A stretch of 64,000 bases of DNA from Rhizosphaericola mali (GTDB lineage: Bacteria; Bacteroidota; Bacteroidia; Chitinophagales; Chitinophagaceae): positions 3,472,001 to 3,536,000 of the forward strand of contig NZ_CP044016.1 of assembly GCF_004337365.2 (NCBI RefSeq), in the 5' to 3' direction. Numbering within the stretch: position 1 is the stretch's first letter; each line of letters opens with the position of its first letter. Shown in pieces: positions 7,958-17,492 of the stretch. Below the pieces are notes generated by a model, which was given only the letters and a program-made list of their open reading frames with translations, did not search any database and had not been told where the DNA came from. The translations under genes were made by a program, and so were the position numbers.

Positions 7958-9102
7958 GTACTACAGAAACCGAAATCAGAAAATGGCGCCTAATCCTTGG
8001 CGAGGATGCAGACACAACATTGGATTATAATCTCTCGGGTGAAGACGAAGGGATGGACAATGCATTGAGTTATTTGTACGATGCTGACAACCGCAAGGGT
8101 GGCATGGGAAAATCTGCGCCAAAAGTCTCTCGTTGGCTGAAAGATATTCGCCAATATTTCCCATCGAGCGTGGTAAAAGTGATGCAGGAAGATGCGTTGA
8201 AAAAATACAATCTGACTTCTATGTTGACCGAGCCAGAGATGTTGGAAACCGTGGTGCCAGATGTACATTTGGTCGCTAACTTGATGGAATTAGGTGGATT
8301 GATTCCGGAAAAAACAAAAGCCACTGCAAGATTAGTGGTAAAAAAAGTGGTGGACGAACTCATCCAAAAATTGAGCGGACCAACGCAGCAGGCGGTTAAT
8401 GGAAGTCTGAGCAGAGCCGTGCGCAATCGTCGTCCCAAACACAATGAAATCGACTGGAATGCCACCATCAAGAAGAATTTAAAAAACTATCAACCTGATT
8501 ATCATACCATTATACCAGAAATCAGACTAGGATATGGTCGCAAACGCAAAGCAATGAAAGACATTATTTTGTGTATTGACCAAAGTGGATCGATGGTAAC
8601 TTCAGTGGTATATTCGGGCATTTTTGGTGCGGTGATGGCTTCTATTCCCGCCGTAGATACCAAAATGGTTGTTTTTGATACGGCAGTTGTTGACTTAACA
8701 GAAGACTTGAAAGACCCAGTGGATATTTTGTTTGGCGTGCAACTTGGCGGCGGTACGGATATCCACAAAGCCTTGACCTATTGTCAGCAATTGGTAACAC
8801 GTCCAGCAGACACAGTCTTGATTTTAATTACAGATCTGTACGAAGGAGGTAACGAAAAAGAAATGCGCAATACCATGAAAAGTATTGTGGATGCGGGCGT
8901 TCAGATGGTAACATTATTAGCACTCAGTGATGACGGGGCACCCTATTACGATCATAAAAATGCAGAATTCTTAGCAGCGATTGGCGTTCCGGTATTTGCG
9001 TGTACGCCAGATCTATTCCCAGATCTGATGGCCACCACATTAAGCAAACAAGACATCAGCCAATGGGCAGGAAATAATGATATTAAGATTGATGGGAAAT
9101 AA
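7954..9102 (+). CDS. VWA domain-containing protein (cassette gene 5)
   Basis: A 382-residue cytoplasmic protein with a C-terminal von Willebrand factor A domain. The complete metal-ion-dependent adhesion site is visible: DQSGSM (about residues 209-214), the conserved Thr in GGGTDIH (about 267), and ITDLYEGG (about 291-298). The N-terminal half is helical and lacks a recognisable motif. VWA proteins of this kind are the standard partners of MoxR ATPases, and the ATPase is two genes upstream in the same operon. The start overlaps the DUF5682-like gene by 4 nt. A strong bidirectional terminator follows 20 nt after the stop, closing the cassette. Confidence 0.93.
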   Translation: MSTTETEIRKWRLILGEDADTTLDYNLSGEDEGMDNALSYLYDADNRKGGMGKSAPKVSRWLKDIRQYFPSSVVKVMQEDALKKYNLTSMLTEPEMLETVVPDVHLVANLMELGGLIPEKTKATARLVVKKVVDELIQKLSGPTQQAVNGSLSRAVRNRRPKHNEIDWNATIKKNLKNYQPDYHTIIPEIRLGYGRKRKAMKDIILCIDQSGSMVTSVVYSGIFGAVMASIPAVDTKMVVFDTAVVDLTEDLKDPVDILFGVQLGGGTDIHKALTYCQQLVTRPADTVLILITDLYEGGNEKEMRNTMKSIVDAGVQMVTLLALSDDGAPYYDHKNAEFLAAIGVPVFACTPDLFPDLMATTLSKQDISQWAGNNDIKIDGK

Positions 9103-9122
9103 TTTCATTCGCATTGTACATT

Positions 9123-9160
9123 AAAAAGCCTTCGCAAATATTAATTTGCGAAGGCTTTTT
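9123..9160. terminator. Bidirectional terminator between the VWA and OPT genes
   Basis: Perfect 17-bp inverted repeat (9123-9139 / 9144-9160) with a 4-nt loop, A-run left and T-run right, between two convergent genes. It shares its outer 11-nt arms with the terminator at 1600-1637. Confidence 0.9.
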
Positions 9161-9178
9161 ATAAATATTCTAGTATCT

Positions 9179-11257
9179 CTATTCCGCTAATTTGTTATCT
9201 TTTTTCATAGAAATACGATACAAAATTAGTCCTAATACGACGAAAAATATTGTACCTAATAAATCATAACCGCCTGCACCGAGCATTTTCGTAAATGATT
9301 CTTCCAAACTCCATGTACTAATAACGGCAGCAACTTTTTCACTTCCTGCAGTCAATAAAGCAACGGCAACGCCTGCCAATGCTCCTCCAGCCACTAATCC
9401 CGTGGCAAATAAATTACCTCGGCTCAAATCATCCTCACCTGCATTTTCTTTATCAGAATCTTTTTTCTTCTTTTTCCAATCTACAATTCCTCTAACCAAA
9501 CCACCACCAAATATGGGCAATGTCGTACTCAAAGGTAAGTAGGCTCCTACCGCAAATCCCAAAGCATTCACACCGCACAACTCAATCACCACAGCTAACG
9601 CAACTCCAACAAATACAAATTGCCAATCCAAGTTAAAAGACAAAATCCCTTTCGTTAAAGTGGCTAACAAAGTTGCTTGTGGTGCAGGAAATTTATCCGA
9701 ACCAATAGCATGTGTATAACCTTGTTTGATCATTTCAGTAGTCGGCGTATCCAATAATTTCACCGTCAAACCAACCACAATAGAGGAAACAATTACGCCA
9801 ATAATTAATGCAATCTGTTGATATTTAGGAGTAGCTCCAATCAAATAGCCCGTTTTTAAATCTTGCGAAGTACCTCCTGCATTGGAGGCTGCGATACAGA
9901 TCATACCTCCTACCACTAAAACCATTGGTTCAAATGTTTTTCCGCTCCAACCAATTCCAATAAATACAAGGCAAGTTGCCATTACTGTGGCAATTGTCAT
10001 ACCGCTAACAGGACTATTACTCGATCCGATGATGCCCACAATACGAGAAGCTACGGTTACGAAAAAGGCACCAAATACAACAATCAAAATACCTAAAAGC
10101 AATTTACTACCAACAGAGTCTCCCGGAATCATTGGAATAAATGCTATCAATAAAATCAAAGCAAGACTTCCAATTCCGACGATTTTCAAACTTAAATCAC
10201 GATCCGTTCTTTTTACTTCTCCGACTTGTCCGTCTTTATTTTTAACCGAACCAATACTTTCTTTAAATGATGTAATAATTGTCGGTATCGTTTTTAATAA
10301 GGTTATAAAACCTCCAGCGGCAACAGCACCCGCACCGACATTTCTGATATAGGCACGATAGATGGCATCTGTAATATCGCCAAAATGTTTGGTCACAGGA
10401 TCCCAACTTCCTGGACCACCTGCAATAGTCAAACTTTCCAAATATCCTTGTTTGACTAATTGCGCAGCAATAACGGTTTGATCAGTTAAGAGCGTTCCCA
10501 ATAATGGAATAAAAACCAACCAACTTAATACACCACCAGCTACCAAAACTCCCGCGATTTTTGGTCCTATTATATAACCAACACCCAAATATTCAGGTGT
10601 TATTTCTCCACTAAATTTTGCTGCGGGAAAATATTTATTGGTAATTTTTGTAGTATAAGTAGGTAGTTCGGATATTACGTGAAATATCTTTTGCAAAAAG
10701 GCATATACCATAGAAATTGCCACCCCTAAGAAAGCCATTTTCGCGACATCTCCGCCTTGTTCACCTGCTTTTAAAACAGAAGCACACGCAGTACCTTCTG
10801 GATAAGGTAAGGTATCATGTTCTTTTACAATCAAGGATTTACGTAGGGGAATCATCATTAATGTTCCCAACATACCTCCGAAAATAGCCAAGATAAAAAT
10901 AGTTATATAGTTGAAATAGGCAACACCGACGCCTTGTCCTGAAGAGCCAATAGATAGGAATAAAAATCCAGGAAGAGTAAATGCTACACCGGCAGCAATA
11001 CTTTCACTCGCAGAGCCGGTAGTTTGGATGATGTTATTTTCGAGAATGGTAGTTTTGAAAAACTTTTTGCCAATAGTAATCGCAATTACAGCAATCGGGA
11101 TAGAGGCACTCACAGTCAATCCTGCTTTTAAAGCTAAATACACGGAGGCCGCACCAAATAAGGATCCCAGAATACATCCAATAATAATAGCTTTGAATGT
11201 AAATTCACGCATGGTTGTTTCTGCGGGAATAAAGGGTTTAAATTCTTCTTTGTTCAT
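9179..11257 (-). CDS. OPT family oligopeptide transporter
   Basis: A 692-residue polytopic inner-membrane protein with about 15 hydrophobic segments, the usual size of prokaryotic OPT transporters. Recognisable family stretches are FKAIIIGCILGSLFGAASVY at the first helix, the DTLPYPEGTACASVLKAGE loop, and NAGGTSQDLKTGYLIGATP in the middle. OPT proteins take up oligopeptides, or metal-chelate compounds in some branches; bacterial members are mostly annotated as peptide transporters. A cytoplasmic Lys/Asp-rich loop (KKKKKDSDKENAGEDD) lies near the C-terminal quarter. It follows the POT-type peptide transporter by 75 nt on the same strand with no terminator between them, so both may be co-transcribed for peptide uptake. 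Confidence 0.92.
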   Translation of the reverse strand: MNKEEFKPFIPAETTMREFTFKAIIIGCILGSLFGAASVYLALKAGLTVSASIPIAVIAITIGKKFFKTTILENNIIQTTGSASESIAAGVAFTLPGFLFLSIGSSGQGVGVAYFNYITIFILAIFGGMLGTLMMIPLRKSLIVKEHDTLPYPEGTACASVLKAGEQGGDVAKMAFLGVAISMVYAFLQKIFHVISELPTYTTKITNKYFPAAKFSGEITPEYLGVGYIIGPKIAGVLVAGGVLSWLVFIPLLGTLLTDQTVIAAQLVKQGYLESLTIAGGPGSWDPVTKHFGDITDAIYRAYIRNVGAGAVAAGGFITLLKTIPTIITSFKESIGSVKNKDGQVGEVKRTDRDLSLKIVGIGSLALILLIAFIPMIPGDSVGSKLLLGILIVVFGAFFVTVASRIVGIIGSSNSPVSGMTIATVMATCLVFIGIGWSGKTFEPMVLVVGGMICIAASNAGGTSQDLKTGYLIGATPKYQQIALIIGVIVSSIVVGLTVKLLDTPTTEMIKQGYTHAIGSDKFPAPQATLLATLTKGILSFNLDWQFVFVGVALAVVIELCGVNALGFAVGAYLPLSTTLPIFGGGLVRGIVDWKKKKKDSDKENAGEDDLSRGNLFATGLVAGGALAGVAVALLTAGSEKVAAVISTWSLEESFTKMLGAGGYDLLGTIFFVVLGLILYRISMKKDNKLAE

Positions 11258-11332
11258 ATTAAAAACAATAAAATAGTTCCCTTTAGAGCGTTAATAATTC
11301 TCTAAAAATTCCCGCAAAATACCATATATTTT

Positions 11333-12700
11333 TTAATGTTCAATTTCTAAAACCAAATCTTCGGCACTATCTACGACATCATCTTCGGCTCCGTGAGACA
11401 TTGCATTTAATTTTTTCAAGAATAAAAATATCAAACCTGCAAATACGACACAGAAAATTGCAATCCCTGTAAACACATTAAATTCTCCATATTTACTAGC
11501 AGATTCTCCCAACAAACCAGCTGCTTTTCCACCCAAACCCGTCATTGTCCAAAATAACCCCATCATTAAGGATGCGTATTTTGCTGGAGCTAATTTTGTG
11601 ATATAAGACAACGCAACTGGTGATAAACATAATTCTCCAACGGTATGGAAAAGATAAGCGAACATCAACCAAGACATGGACGAAGAATGTTGCGCATCAT
11701 ATTGTTTAGATGCCGCAGACATAAACAAGAAACCCGTACCCATTACAATTACACCGACCAACATTTTAAATAAAGCAGAGGATTGTTTGCCTTGTAATTT
11801 TCTTTTTGCCCAAATACCTGCAATAGGCAACCCTAACAATAAGATATACATGGAATTAACACTCTGGAACCAAGTAGCAGGAATTGTCCATCCAAATAAA
11901 TTACGATTTGTTTTTTGCTCTGCATAAATATTCATCAAACCTCCGGCTTGTTCGAATGCTGCCCAGAATACAAATACAATACAGAAAGAAAGTAATAAGA
12001 CGACAACGCGATCTTTTTCGACTTTTGTCAATGGTCTTTTGAATGCTTCTTGATCTTCCTGGCTCTTAGATTTACCCAAAAAATTCCCAACATTTTTCAA
12101 ATATTTTTGACCATATAAGAAGGTTATCATTCCGACAACCATGCCCAAACCAGCTAATGCAAAACCATAATGCCATCCAATTTTTTCACCTACATATCCA
12201 ACAATTAATGGTGCGATAAATCCACCGAGATTAATTCCCATATAGAAAATCGTAAAACCTTTATCACGGCGTACATCACCATTTCTATACAAACCACCCA
12301 CCATAGTGGAAATATTTGGCTTCAAAAATCCAACGCCTGCAATGATAAATCCGATACCTGTGTAAAATGCCCACAAATGCTCTACGGCCAAAATACAATG
12401 CCCAAACACCAACAAAATACACCCTAAAATAACTGATTTTTTTTGGCCCAAAAATTTATCTGCGATATAACCACCCGGCATACCAGATACGTAAACCAAC
12501 ATTAAATACCATCCATACAAGGACAATGCATCTTTTTCAGACCAACCAAGACCTGGATTTGCAGTAGTTGTAGCATGTACTAAATATAAAGTAAGCAGCG
12601 CCCTCATCCCATAAAAGGAGAATCTTTCCCACATTTCGGTAAAAAAAAGAATAAATAATCCTTTCGGATGCCCAAAGATTTCGTCTTTTTTCGGGTTCAT
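11333..12700 (-). CDS. POT/PTR family peptide MFS transporter
   Basis: A proton-coupled di/tripeptide transporter of the major facilitator superfamily, 455 residues with about 12-14 transmembrane helices. The first helix carries the family signature HPKGLFILFFTEMWERFSFY, including the ExxER-like region used for proton coupling, and the PTR2-like FYMGINLGGFIAPL stretch is present. I prefer the ATG at 12700 (protein beginning MNPKKDEIFGHPKG) to an in-frame start 39 nt further upstream, because the family starts a few residues before the HPKG motif. It is divergent from purD. The OPT transporter lies downstream on the same strand. Confidence 0.94.
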   Translation of the reverse strand: MNPKKDEIFGHPKGLFILFFTEMWERFSFYGMRALLTLYLVHATTTANPGLGWSEKDALSLYGWYLMLVYVSGMPGGYIADKFLGQKKSVILGCILLVFGHCILAVEHLWAFYTGIGFIIAGVGFLKPNISTMVGGLYRNGDVRRDKGFTIFYMGINLGGFIAPLIVGYVGEKIGWHYGFALAGLGMVVGMITFLYGQKYLKNVGNFLGKSKSQEDQEAFKRPLTKVEKDRVVVLLLSFCIVFVFWAAFEQAGGLMNIYAEQKTNRNLFGWTIPATWFQSVNSMYILLLGLPIAGIWAKRKLQGKQSSALFKMLVGVIVMGTGFLFMSAASKQYDAQHSSSMSWLMFAYLFHTVGELCLSPVALSYITKLAPAKYASLMMGLFWTMTGLGGKAAGLLGESASKYGEFNVFTGIAIFCVVFAGLIFLFLKKLNAMSHGAEDDVVDSAEDLVLEIEH

Positions 12701-12822
12701 ACGGTATATGTAATTAAAATTAATATTAAAAACCGCCAAGATACAGAAAAATGAAATAGTTTTTTTTCTTCTACTAACAAGTTCTTACCGATATTCGCAA
12801 AATTCTAAGCAATATTTACTTT

Positions 12823-14094
12823 ATGAATATTTTAATCATTGGATCAGGCGGTAGAGAACATGCATTGGCCTGGAAGATCAAGCAAAGTAGTTTATGTGAT
12901 CAGATTTTTATTGCACCGGGCAATGCGGGCACCAAAGAAGTTGGAACCAATGTTCAAATCGGCGTCAATGATTTTGATGGTCAGAAACAATTTTGTATTG
13001 CCAATCAAATTGATTTGATCATTGTCGGACCAGAAGATCCTTTGGTAAATGGTATCTATGATTTTTTCGCTACGCAAAATGAGTGGAAAGGGAAAGTATT
13101 CGGACCATCTAAAGAAGGTGCGCAATTGGAAGGAAGTAAAGCGTATTCCAAAATTTTCATGGAAAAGAACAATATTCCCACTGCTGCATATAAGGAATTT
13201 AACAAAGACAATTATCAAGAAGGTGTTGAATATATTCGTAATCATGCCTTACCCATCGTGTTGAAAGCAGACGGTTTGGCTGCAGGTAAAGGCGTTGTCA
13301 TCGCATTTACTTTGAATGAAGCATTGGATTCATTTGAAGAAATGATTATCCACGGACAATTTGGTGAAGCCTCTTCCAAAGTTGTGATCGAACAATTCCT
13401 TAGCGGAATTGAAGTAAGTGTATTTGTCGTAACCGATGGAAAATCTTACAAAATCATTGGCCACGCCAAAGATTACAAACGTATCGGGGAAGGAGATACG
13501 GGTTTGAATACAGGCGGTATGGGTTGTGTGACGCCAGTTCCGTTTATGGATGCTGCGTTTATGGAAAAAGTAGAAACGAAAATCATCCAACCAACGGTCA
13601 ACGGTTTGAACTCAGCCAATATTAATTATACAGGTTTTATCTTTTTTGGATTGATTAATGTGGATGGTGAGCCATTTGTCATTGAATACAATTGTCGTAT
13701 GGGAGATCCTGAAACCGAAGTGGTGATGCCAAGATTAAAATCGGATTTATTGGAAATTCTGAATGCATCCTTTGATGGAACATTGGAAAATATTCCCGTA
13801 AATTATAACGCAGACTTTTTCACAACGGTTGTTGCCGTGAGCGGAGGTTATCCTGGAGATTATGAAAAAGGAAAAATAATGAACATTCCGGCATCTGAAA
13901 ATTCAATCATTTTTCATGCGGGCACCAAAGAAGAAAATGATGGAGATATTTTAACGAATGGCGGTCGTGTAATTGCTGTAACTTCGGAAGGAAAATCTAT
14001 CAAAGAAGCGGTAGCAACTTCTTTGGAGACTTTGAGTAAAATTAGTTTTGAAGGTATCACATATAGAAAAGATATTGGTTACGAATTTGAATAA
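12823..14094 (+). CDS. purD: Phosphoribosylamine--glycine ligase (GARS)
   Basis: The second step of de novo purine synthesis: it joins phosphoribosylamine and glycine using ATP. It has 423 residues, the usual length. It begins with the GARS N-domain signature MNILIIGSGGREHALAWK, then the ATP-grasp domain with LPIVLKADGLAAGKGVV (about residues 146-162), the GDTGLNTGGMGCVTP loop and the metal-binding end FVIEYNCRMGDPETEVVMPR. All expected parts are present. No other purine genes are adjacent. The next gene overlaps or abuts its 3' end. Confidence 0.97.
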   Translation: MNILIIGSGGREHALAWKIKQSSLCDQIFIAPGNAGTKEVGTNVQIGVNDFDGQKQFCIANQIDLIIVGPEDPLVNGIYDFFATQNEWKGKVFGPSKEGAQLEGSKAYSKIFMEKNNIPTAAYKEFNKDNYQEGVEYIRNHALPIVLKADGLAAGKGVVIAFTLNEALDSFEEMIIHGQFGEASSKVVIEQFLSGIEVSVFVVTDGKSYKIIGHAKDYKRIGEGDTGLNTGGMGCVTPVPFMDAAFMEKVETKIIQPTVNGLNSANINYTGFIFFGLINVDGEPFVIEYNCRMGDPETEVVMPRLKSDLLEILNASFDGTLENIPVNYNADFFTTVVAVSGGYPGDYEKGKIMNIPASENSIIFHAGTKEENDGDILTNGGRVIAVTSEGKSIKEAVATSLETLSKISFEGITYRKDIGYEFE

Positions 14095-15424
14095 AAAATA
14101 TCCAAAATTCCAATTAGTAATACATAAGAAGACAAGCATTTTCATGTGCATCTTTTTATGTGTTACTGTGTTTTTTGCGCAAGCACAAGATTCAGATTCG
14201 GCAACCATTAAAAAAAATCTGAATAAGGCAAAAGAAGAAATGGAACTCATGTTCCATGGAGAAACACCTGATTATATCAAGGCAGGGAAATTATTGGAAC
14301 CCATCGTAGCACAAGATCCAGGCAATGCAGAAGCATGGTACTTTTTCGGATATGCAATTGATCAATATAATATGTCTGCTGGAGCCAATATGTTAAATGC
14401 TTCTCTCCCATTGGCCATACGCGCTAGTGAAGCATTTCAGAATTGCATAGAATTAAGTGATGGAAAATACAAAGGTGAAAAACTCTTATTTGATCCATAC
14501 ACCAAGATATTGACGATTTGGGGGACACAAGCATTGAAATATTTACAAAAAGACAAAAAAGATTCGGCAATTTGGTGTTTAAATCAAGCGGCAATTAGAG
14601 GCGGCATCAATCAAACTACTTTAGGTTATTTCCGACAAGTTTTACAGGAATGTAGTCAAAATAGTTATTTATTTACCTATGGCGATATGTATTTGTATTA
14701 TATCGTTTATTTACAATTGGTAGAAAAATTCAGGCCGGACATTAATTATATTGATTTGAATTTATTGAATGCAGATTGGTCATTTCCTTTGTTAGTAAAA
14801 TCCAAAATTATTCCTGACTCTATTGCAACTAAAATCAATTACCCTGATAATGTAAAAAAATGGGAGGATCAAAATGTAACCGTTCCTAATTACAACCAAG
14901 ATGCTATTGGTGGGGACTCTAGTGTGAGTTGGATCGTTAATCCCAATACTAAAGGAGGATTGACTAGATCAAGCGTAATATTATTAAACCTGTTAAAAGA
15001 AAATGCATTTCGTCAAGACGTGTTTTTCGTGACAGATGTACCATCAAAAGCAAGTCTTAATTTGACGATTAATAATTATCTTCAGTTAAGAGGACTTACA
15101 TTTAAAATGGTAGCAGACACTGCTAAAAGCAATCTCAACTTTTTGGAATCACGTTTAAAAAGATTGAATACAATACCAGTAGAGGATACAACGTTTAAAA
15201 ACAATCAGGATAATATTCAAGTATTAAACAATTATAGATTCGCATATACTGCCGCTGCCGTAATGGCGTCTAACCAAGGCGATAGCACATTGGCATTAGA
15301 GTTGCTAGACCTATGTATAAGAAAATATCCTGAGCGAACTTTACCTTTCTTTGCCAACCAAACAAGGGAATGGTTTTATCAGTTAGTTGATCGGGCTGAA
15401 AAAAAACAGCCATTAAAATGGTGA
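14087..15424 (+). CDS. Secreted TPR-like protein of unknown function
   Basis: The frame is open from 14048 to 15424. Possible starts are TTG at 14048, TTG at 14087 (overlapping the purD stop) and ATG at 14144. I favour 14087 because it gives a signal peptide with a basic N-region (MNKKYPKFQLVIHKK) before the hydrophobic core and a FFAQAQ cleavage site; the ATG gives only a short core with no positive charge. The mature protein looks helical, with tetratricopeptide-like stretches (EPIVAQDPGNAEAWYFFGYA near the N-terminus and ALELLDLCIRKYPERTLPFF near the C-terminus). No enzyme motif was seen. It probably functions in the periplasm; the role is unknown. Position between purD and mreB gives no firm hint. 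Confidence 0.7.
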   Translation: MNKKYPKFQLVIHKKTSIFMCIFLCVTVFFAQAQDSDSATIKKNLNKAKEEMELMFHGETPDYIKAGKLLEPIVAQDPGNAEAWYFFGYAIDQYNMSAGANMLNASLPLAIRASEAFQNCIELSDGKYKGEKLLFDPYTKILTIWGTQALKYLQKDKKDSAIWCLNQAAIRGGINQTTLGYFRQVLQECSQNSYLFTYGDMYLYYIVYLQLVEKFRPDINYIDLNLLNADWSFPLLVKSKIIPDSIATKINYPDNVKKWEDQNVTVPNYNQDAIGGDSSVSWIVNPNTKGGLTRSSVILLNLLKENAFRQDVFFVTDVPSKASLNLTINNYLQLRGLTFKMVADTAKSNLNFLESRLKRLNTIPVEDTTFKNNQDNIQVLNNYRFAYTAAAVMASNQGDSTLALELLDLCIRKYPERTLPFFANQTREWFYQLVDRAEKKQPLKW

Positions 15425-15452
15425 TTTTTAACGTGCTATTAAGACTCAAAAA

Positions 15453-15460
15453 TAAATTTG
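15453..15460 (+). promoter_or_regulatory. Possible -7 promoter element for mreBCD
   Basis: TAAATTTG matches TAnnTTTG in the gap between the TPR-like gene and mreB, about 83 nt before the mreB ATG. No clear -33 partner was seen. Confidence 0.35.
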
Positions 15461-15543
15461 ACATACACTTTTGTATTGTCGGTTAAATTCTGTCTTTTTG
15501 CATCTGAATTCAATAATAGAACAATCGAATAATAAAAATATTA

Positions 15544-16569
15544 ATGGGACTTTTTAACTTTTTCACTCAAGAAATCGCGATGGACTTAGGTACCGCGAAT
15601 ACCTTGATTATTCACAACGAAGAAATAGTTGTCAACGAGCCGTCTATCGTTGCTTTAAATAGAAACAATCCAAAAGAAGTACTCGCTGTGGGCAAACGTG
15701 CATTATTGATGCATGAAAAAACACACGAAAGTATCCGTACCGTTCGTCCATTGAAAGATGGCGTAATTGCGGATTTCAACGCTGCGGAATTAATGATTAG
15801 AGAAATGATCAAAATGATCTATCCTAAAAAACCATTATTTCCACCAAGTTGGAGAATGATGATTTGTATTCCATCAAGCATCACCGAGGTAGAGAAACGT
15901 GCGGTTAGAGATAGTGCGGAGCAAGCAGGCGCTAAAGAGGTCTATTTGCTTCATGAACCAATGGCAGCAGCTATTGGTATCGGTATCGACGTAGAAGAGC
16001 CCGTTGGAAATATGATCATTGATATAGGTGGTGGTACGACTGGCATTACGGTAATTGCGTTAGCAGGTATCGTATGTGACCAAAGTATCCGTATCGCTGG
16101 AGATGAATTCACCGCTGACATTATGGAAGCACTTCGTCGTTACCATAGTTTATTGATTGGTGAGCGAACTGCAGAACAAATCAAAATCCAATTAGGAGCT
16201 GCAATGAAAGATTTGGAAACGCCACCAGATGACCTTCCCGTAAATGGGCGTGACTTGGTGACTGGTATTCCAAAACAAATCATGGTAAGCTACCAAGAAA
16301 TTGCAGAAGCATTGGATAAAAGTATTTTCAAAATTGAAGAAGCGATCTTAAAAGCATTGGAAACAACGCCTCCTGAGTTGGCTGCCGATATTTATAGAAG
16401 AGGCTTATACTTAACTGGTGGAGGTGCATTGTTGAGAGGTTTGGATAAAAGATTGAGTCAAAAAATTAAATTACCTGTACATATAGCCGAAGATCCACTT
16501 AAAAGTGTGGTAAAAGGTACTGGTATCGCATTAAAACACTATCAAAGATTTCCGTTCATCATGCGATAA
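15544..16569 (+). CDS. mreB: Rod shape-determining protein MreB
   Basis: The bacterial actin homologue that organises the cell-elongation machinery under the inner membrane. It has 341 residues, the usual length. The N-terminus MGLFNFFTQEIAMDLGTANT contains the phosphate-1 loop DLGTANT. Other actin-fold parts are VCIPSSITEVEKRAV-like (ICIPSSITEVEKRAVRDSA), the phosphate-2 loop IDIGGGTTGITVIAL and the adenosine motif LTGGGALLRGLD. It is the first gene of mreBCD followed by mrdA and rodA, the standard elongasome order. Confidence 0.97.
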   Translation: MGLFNFFTQEIAMDLGTANTLIIHNEEIVVNEPSIVALNRNNPKEVLAVGKRALLMHEKTHESIRTVRPLKDGVIADFNAAELMIREMIKMIYPKKPLFPPSWRMMICIPSSITEVEKRAVRDSAEQAGAKEVYLLHEPMAAAIGIGIDVEEPVGNMIIDIGGGTTGITVIALAGIVCDQSIRIAGDEFTADIMEALRRYHSLLIGERTAEQIKIQLGAAMKDLETPPDDLPVNGRDLVTGIPKQIMVSYQEIAEALDKSIFKIEEAILKALETTPPELAADIYRRGLYLTGGGALLRGLDKRLSQKIKLPVHIAEDPLKSVVKGTGIALKHYQRFPFIMR

Positions 16570-16616
16570 GTGAGGAGAAATCCTTATTTTGTACTTAAAT
16601 ACAAAAAGAATCCAGT

Positions 16617-17492
16617 TTGCGTAATATCATTATTTTCATAAGGCGGTATATCACTTTCTTTACATTTCTGGTGATGGAGATTATTTGTATTTCCATTATG
16701 GTACGTTATAACCAGACTTATAGAGCGACTTATGCAAATATTTCGAATGACGTGACTGGATTTTTTATGAATAAATACAATAATGTTGAATATTATTTTC
16801 AGTTAAGGAAAACCAATCGACAATTGGCAGATGAAAATGCCTATTTAAAGAATTTCATCATTACTTCTTTAGGAAAAAATGGAGATACTTCAACGACAAA
16901 ATTACTAACTCGTATAGATTCTCTATATAGAGATACACTCGGTCGGAATACGAAATTTATTTATTCTGTCGCTAAAGTAGTCAACAACTCAACTACGAAC
17001 GAAAATAATTATATTACGATTCAAAAGGGATCTAAAGACGGAGTCACAACAGATATGGCTGTAGATGGACCCGATGGGATTGTTGGACACGTAGTGGCTG
17101 TAAGTAAAAATTTCAGCATTATCATGAGCTTGCTCAATCACAACAGCCGTGTGAGCGTAATGATAAAAGGTAAGCCATTCACAGGCGTCGTAGATTGGGA
17201 TGGAAAAAATATACGAGAATTAACGTTGCATAACGTACCAAAAACCATCAAATTACATAAAAATGATTCCATCATTACAAGTAATTTATCCGAAAACTTT
17301 CCGCCGGGATTGTTAGTTGGACGTGTGGATAGAATTATTTTGGATAAATCATCCAGTCTGATGGACGTCCAAGTCACTACTGGGACCAATTTTAATTTAT
17401 TGCAATATGTATATTTAATCAAAAATACCTTGTACACTGAGCAAAAAGTATTAGAGCAATCCACTTTACAAGCGCAACCAGTGAAAAAATAA
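16617..17492 (+). CDS. mreC: Rod shape-determining protein MreC
   Basis: A bitopic membrane protein of the elongasome, 291 residues. The N-terminal transmembrane helix (about residues 13-29) is followed by a coiled-coil segment (about 58-80: RKTNRQLADENAYLKNFI) and the beta-rich periplasmic domain with GPDGIVGHVVAVSKNFS and the conserved LPPGLLVGRV-like FPPGLLVGRVDRI. The start appears to be TTG at 16617: it gives MRNIIIFIRRY, the usual MreC N-terminus, and no ATG lies in a sensible position. The mreD ATG follows the MreC stop directly. Confidence 0.94.
   Translation: MRNIIIFIRRYITFFTFLVMEIICISIMVRYNQTYRATYANISNDVTGFFMNKYNNVEYYFQLRKTNRQLADENAYLKNFIITSLGKNGDTSTTKLLTRIDSLYRDTLGRNTKFIYSVAKVVNNSTTNENNYITIQKGSKDGVTTDMAVDGPDGIVGHVVAVSKNFSIIMSLLNHNSRVSVMIKGKPFTGVVDWDGKNIRELTLHNVPKTIKLHKNDSIITSNLSENFPPGLLVGRVDRIILDKSSSLMDVQVTTGTNFNLLQYVYLIKNTLYTEQKVLEQSTLQAQPVKK

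Noticed and set aside
1600-9160. The two similar palindromes as terminal inverted repeats of a transposon
   Set aside because: They have the stem, loop and T-run of terminators and sit right after gene ends; no transposase or target-site duplication is seen.
9882-10352. Open frame of 156 codons on the plus strand inside the OPT gene
   Set aside because: It lies opposite a clearly real transporter gene whose reading frame and family motifs are intact; the opposite frame has no recognisable domain and is a low-complexity Ile/Pro/Thr shadow.
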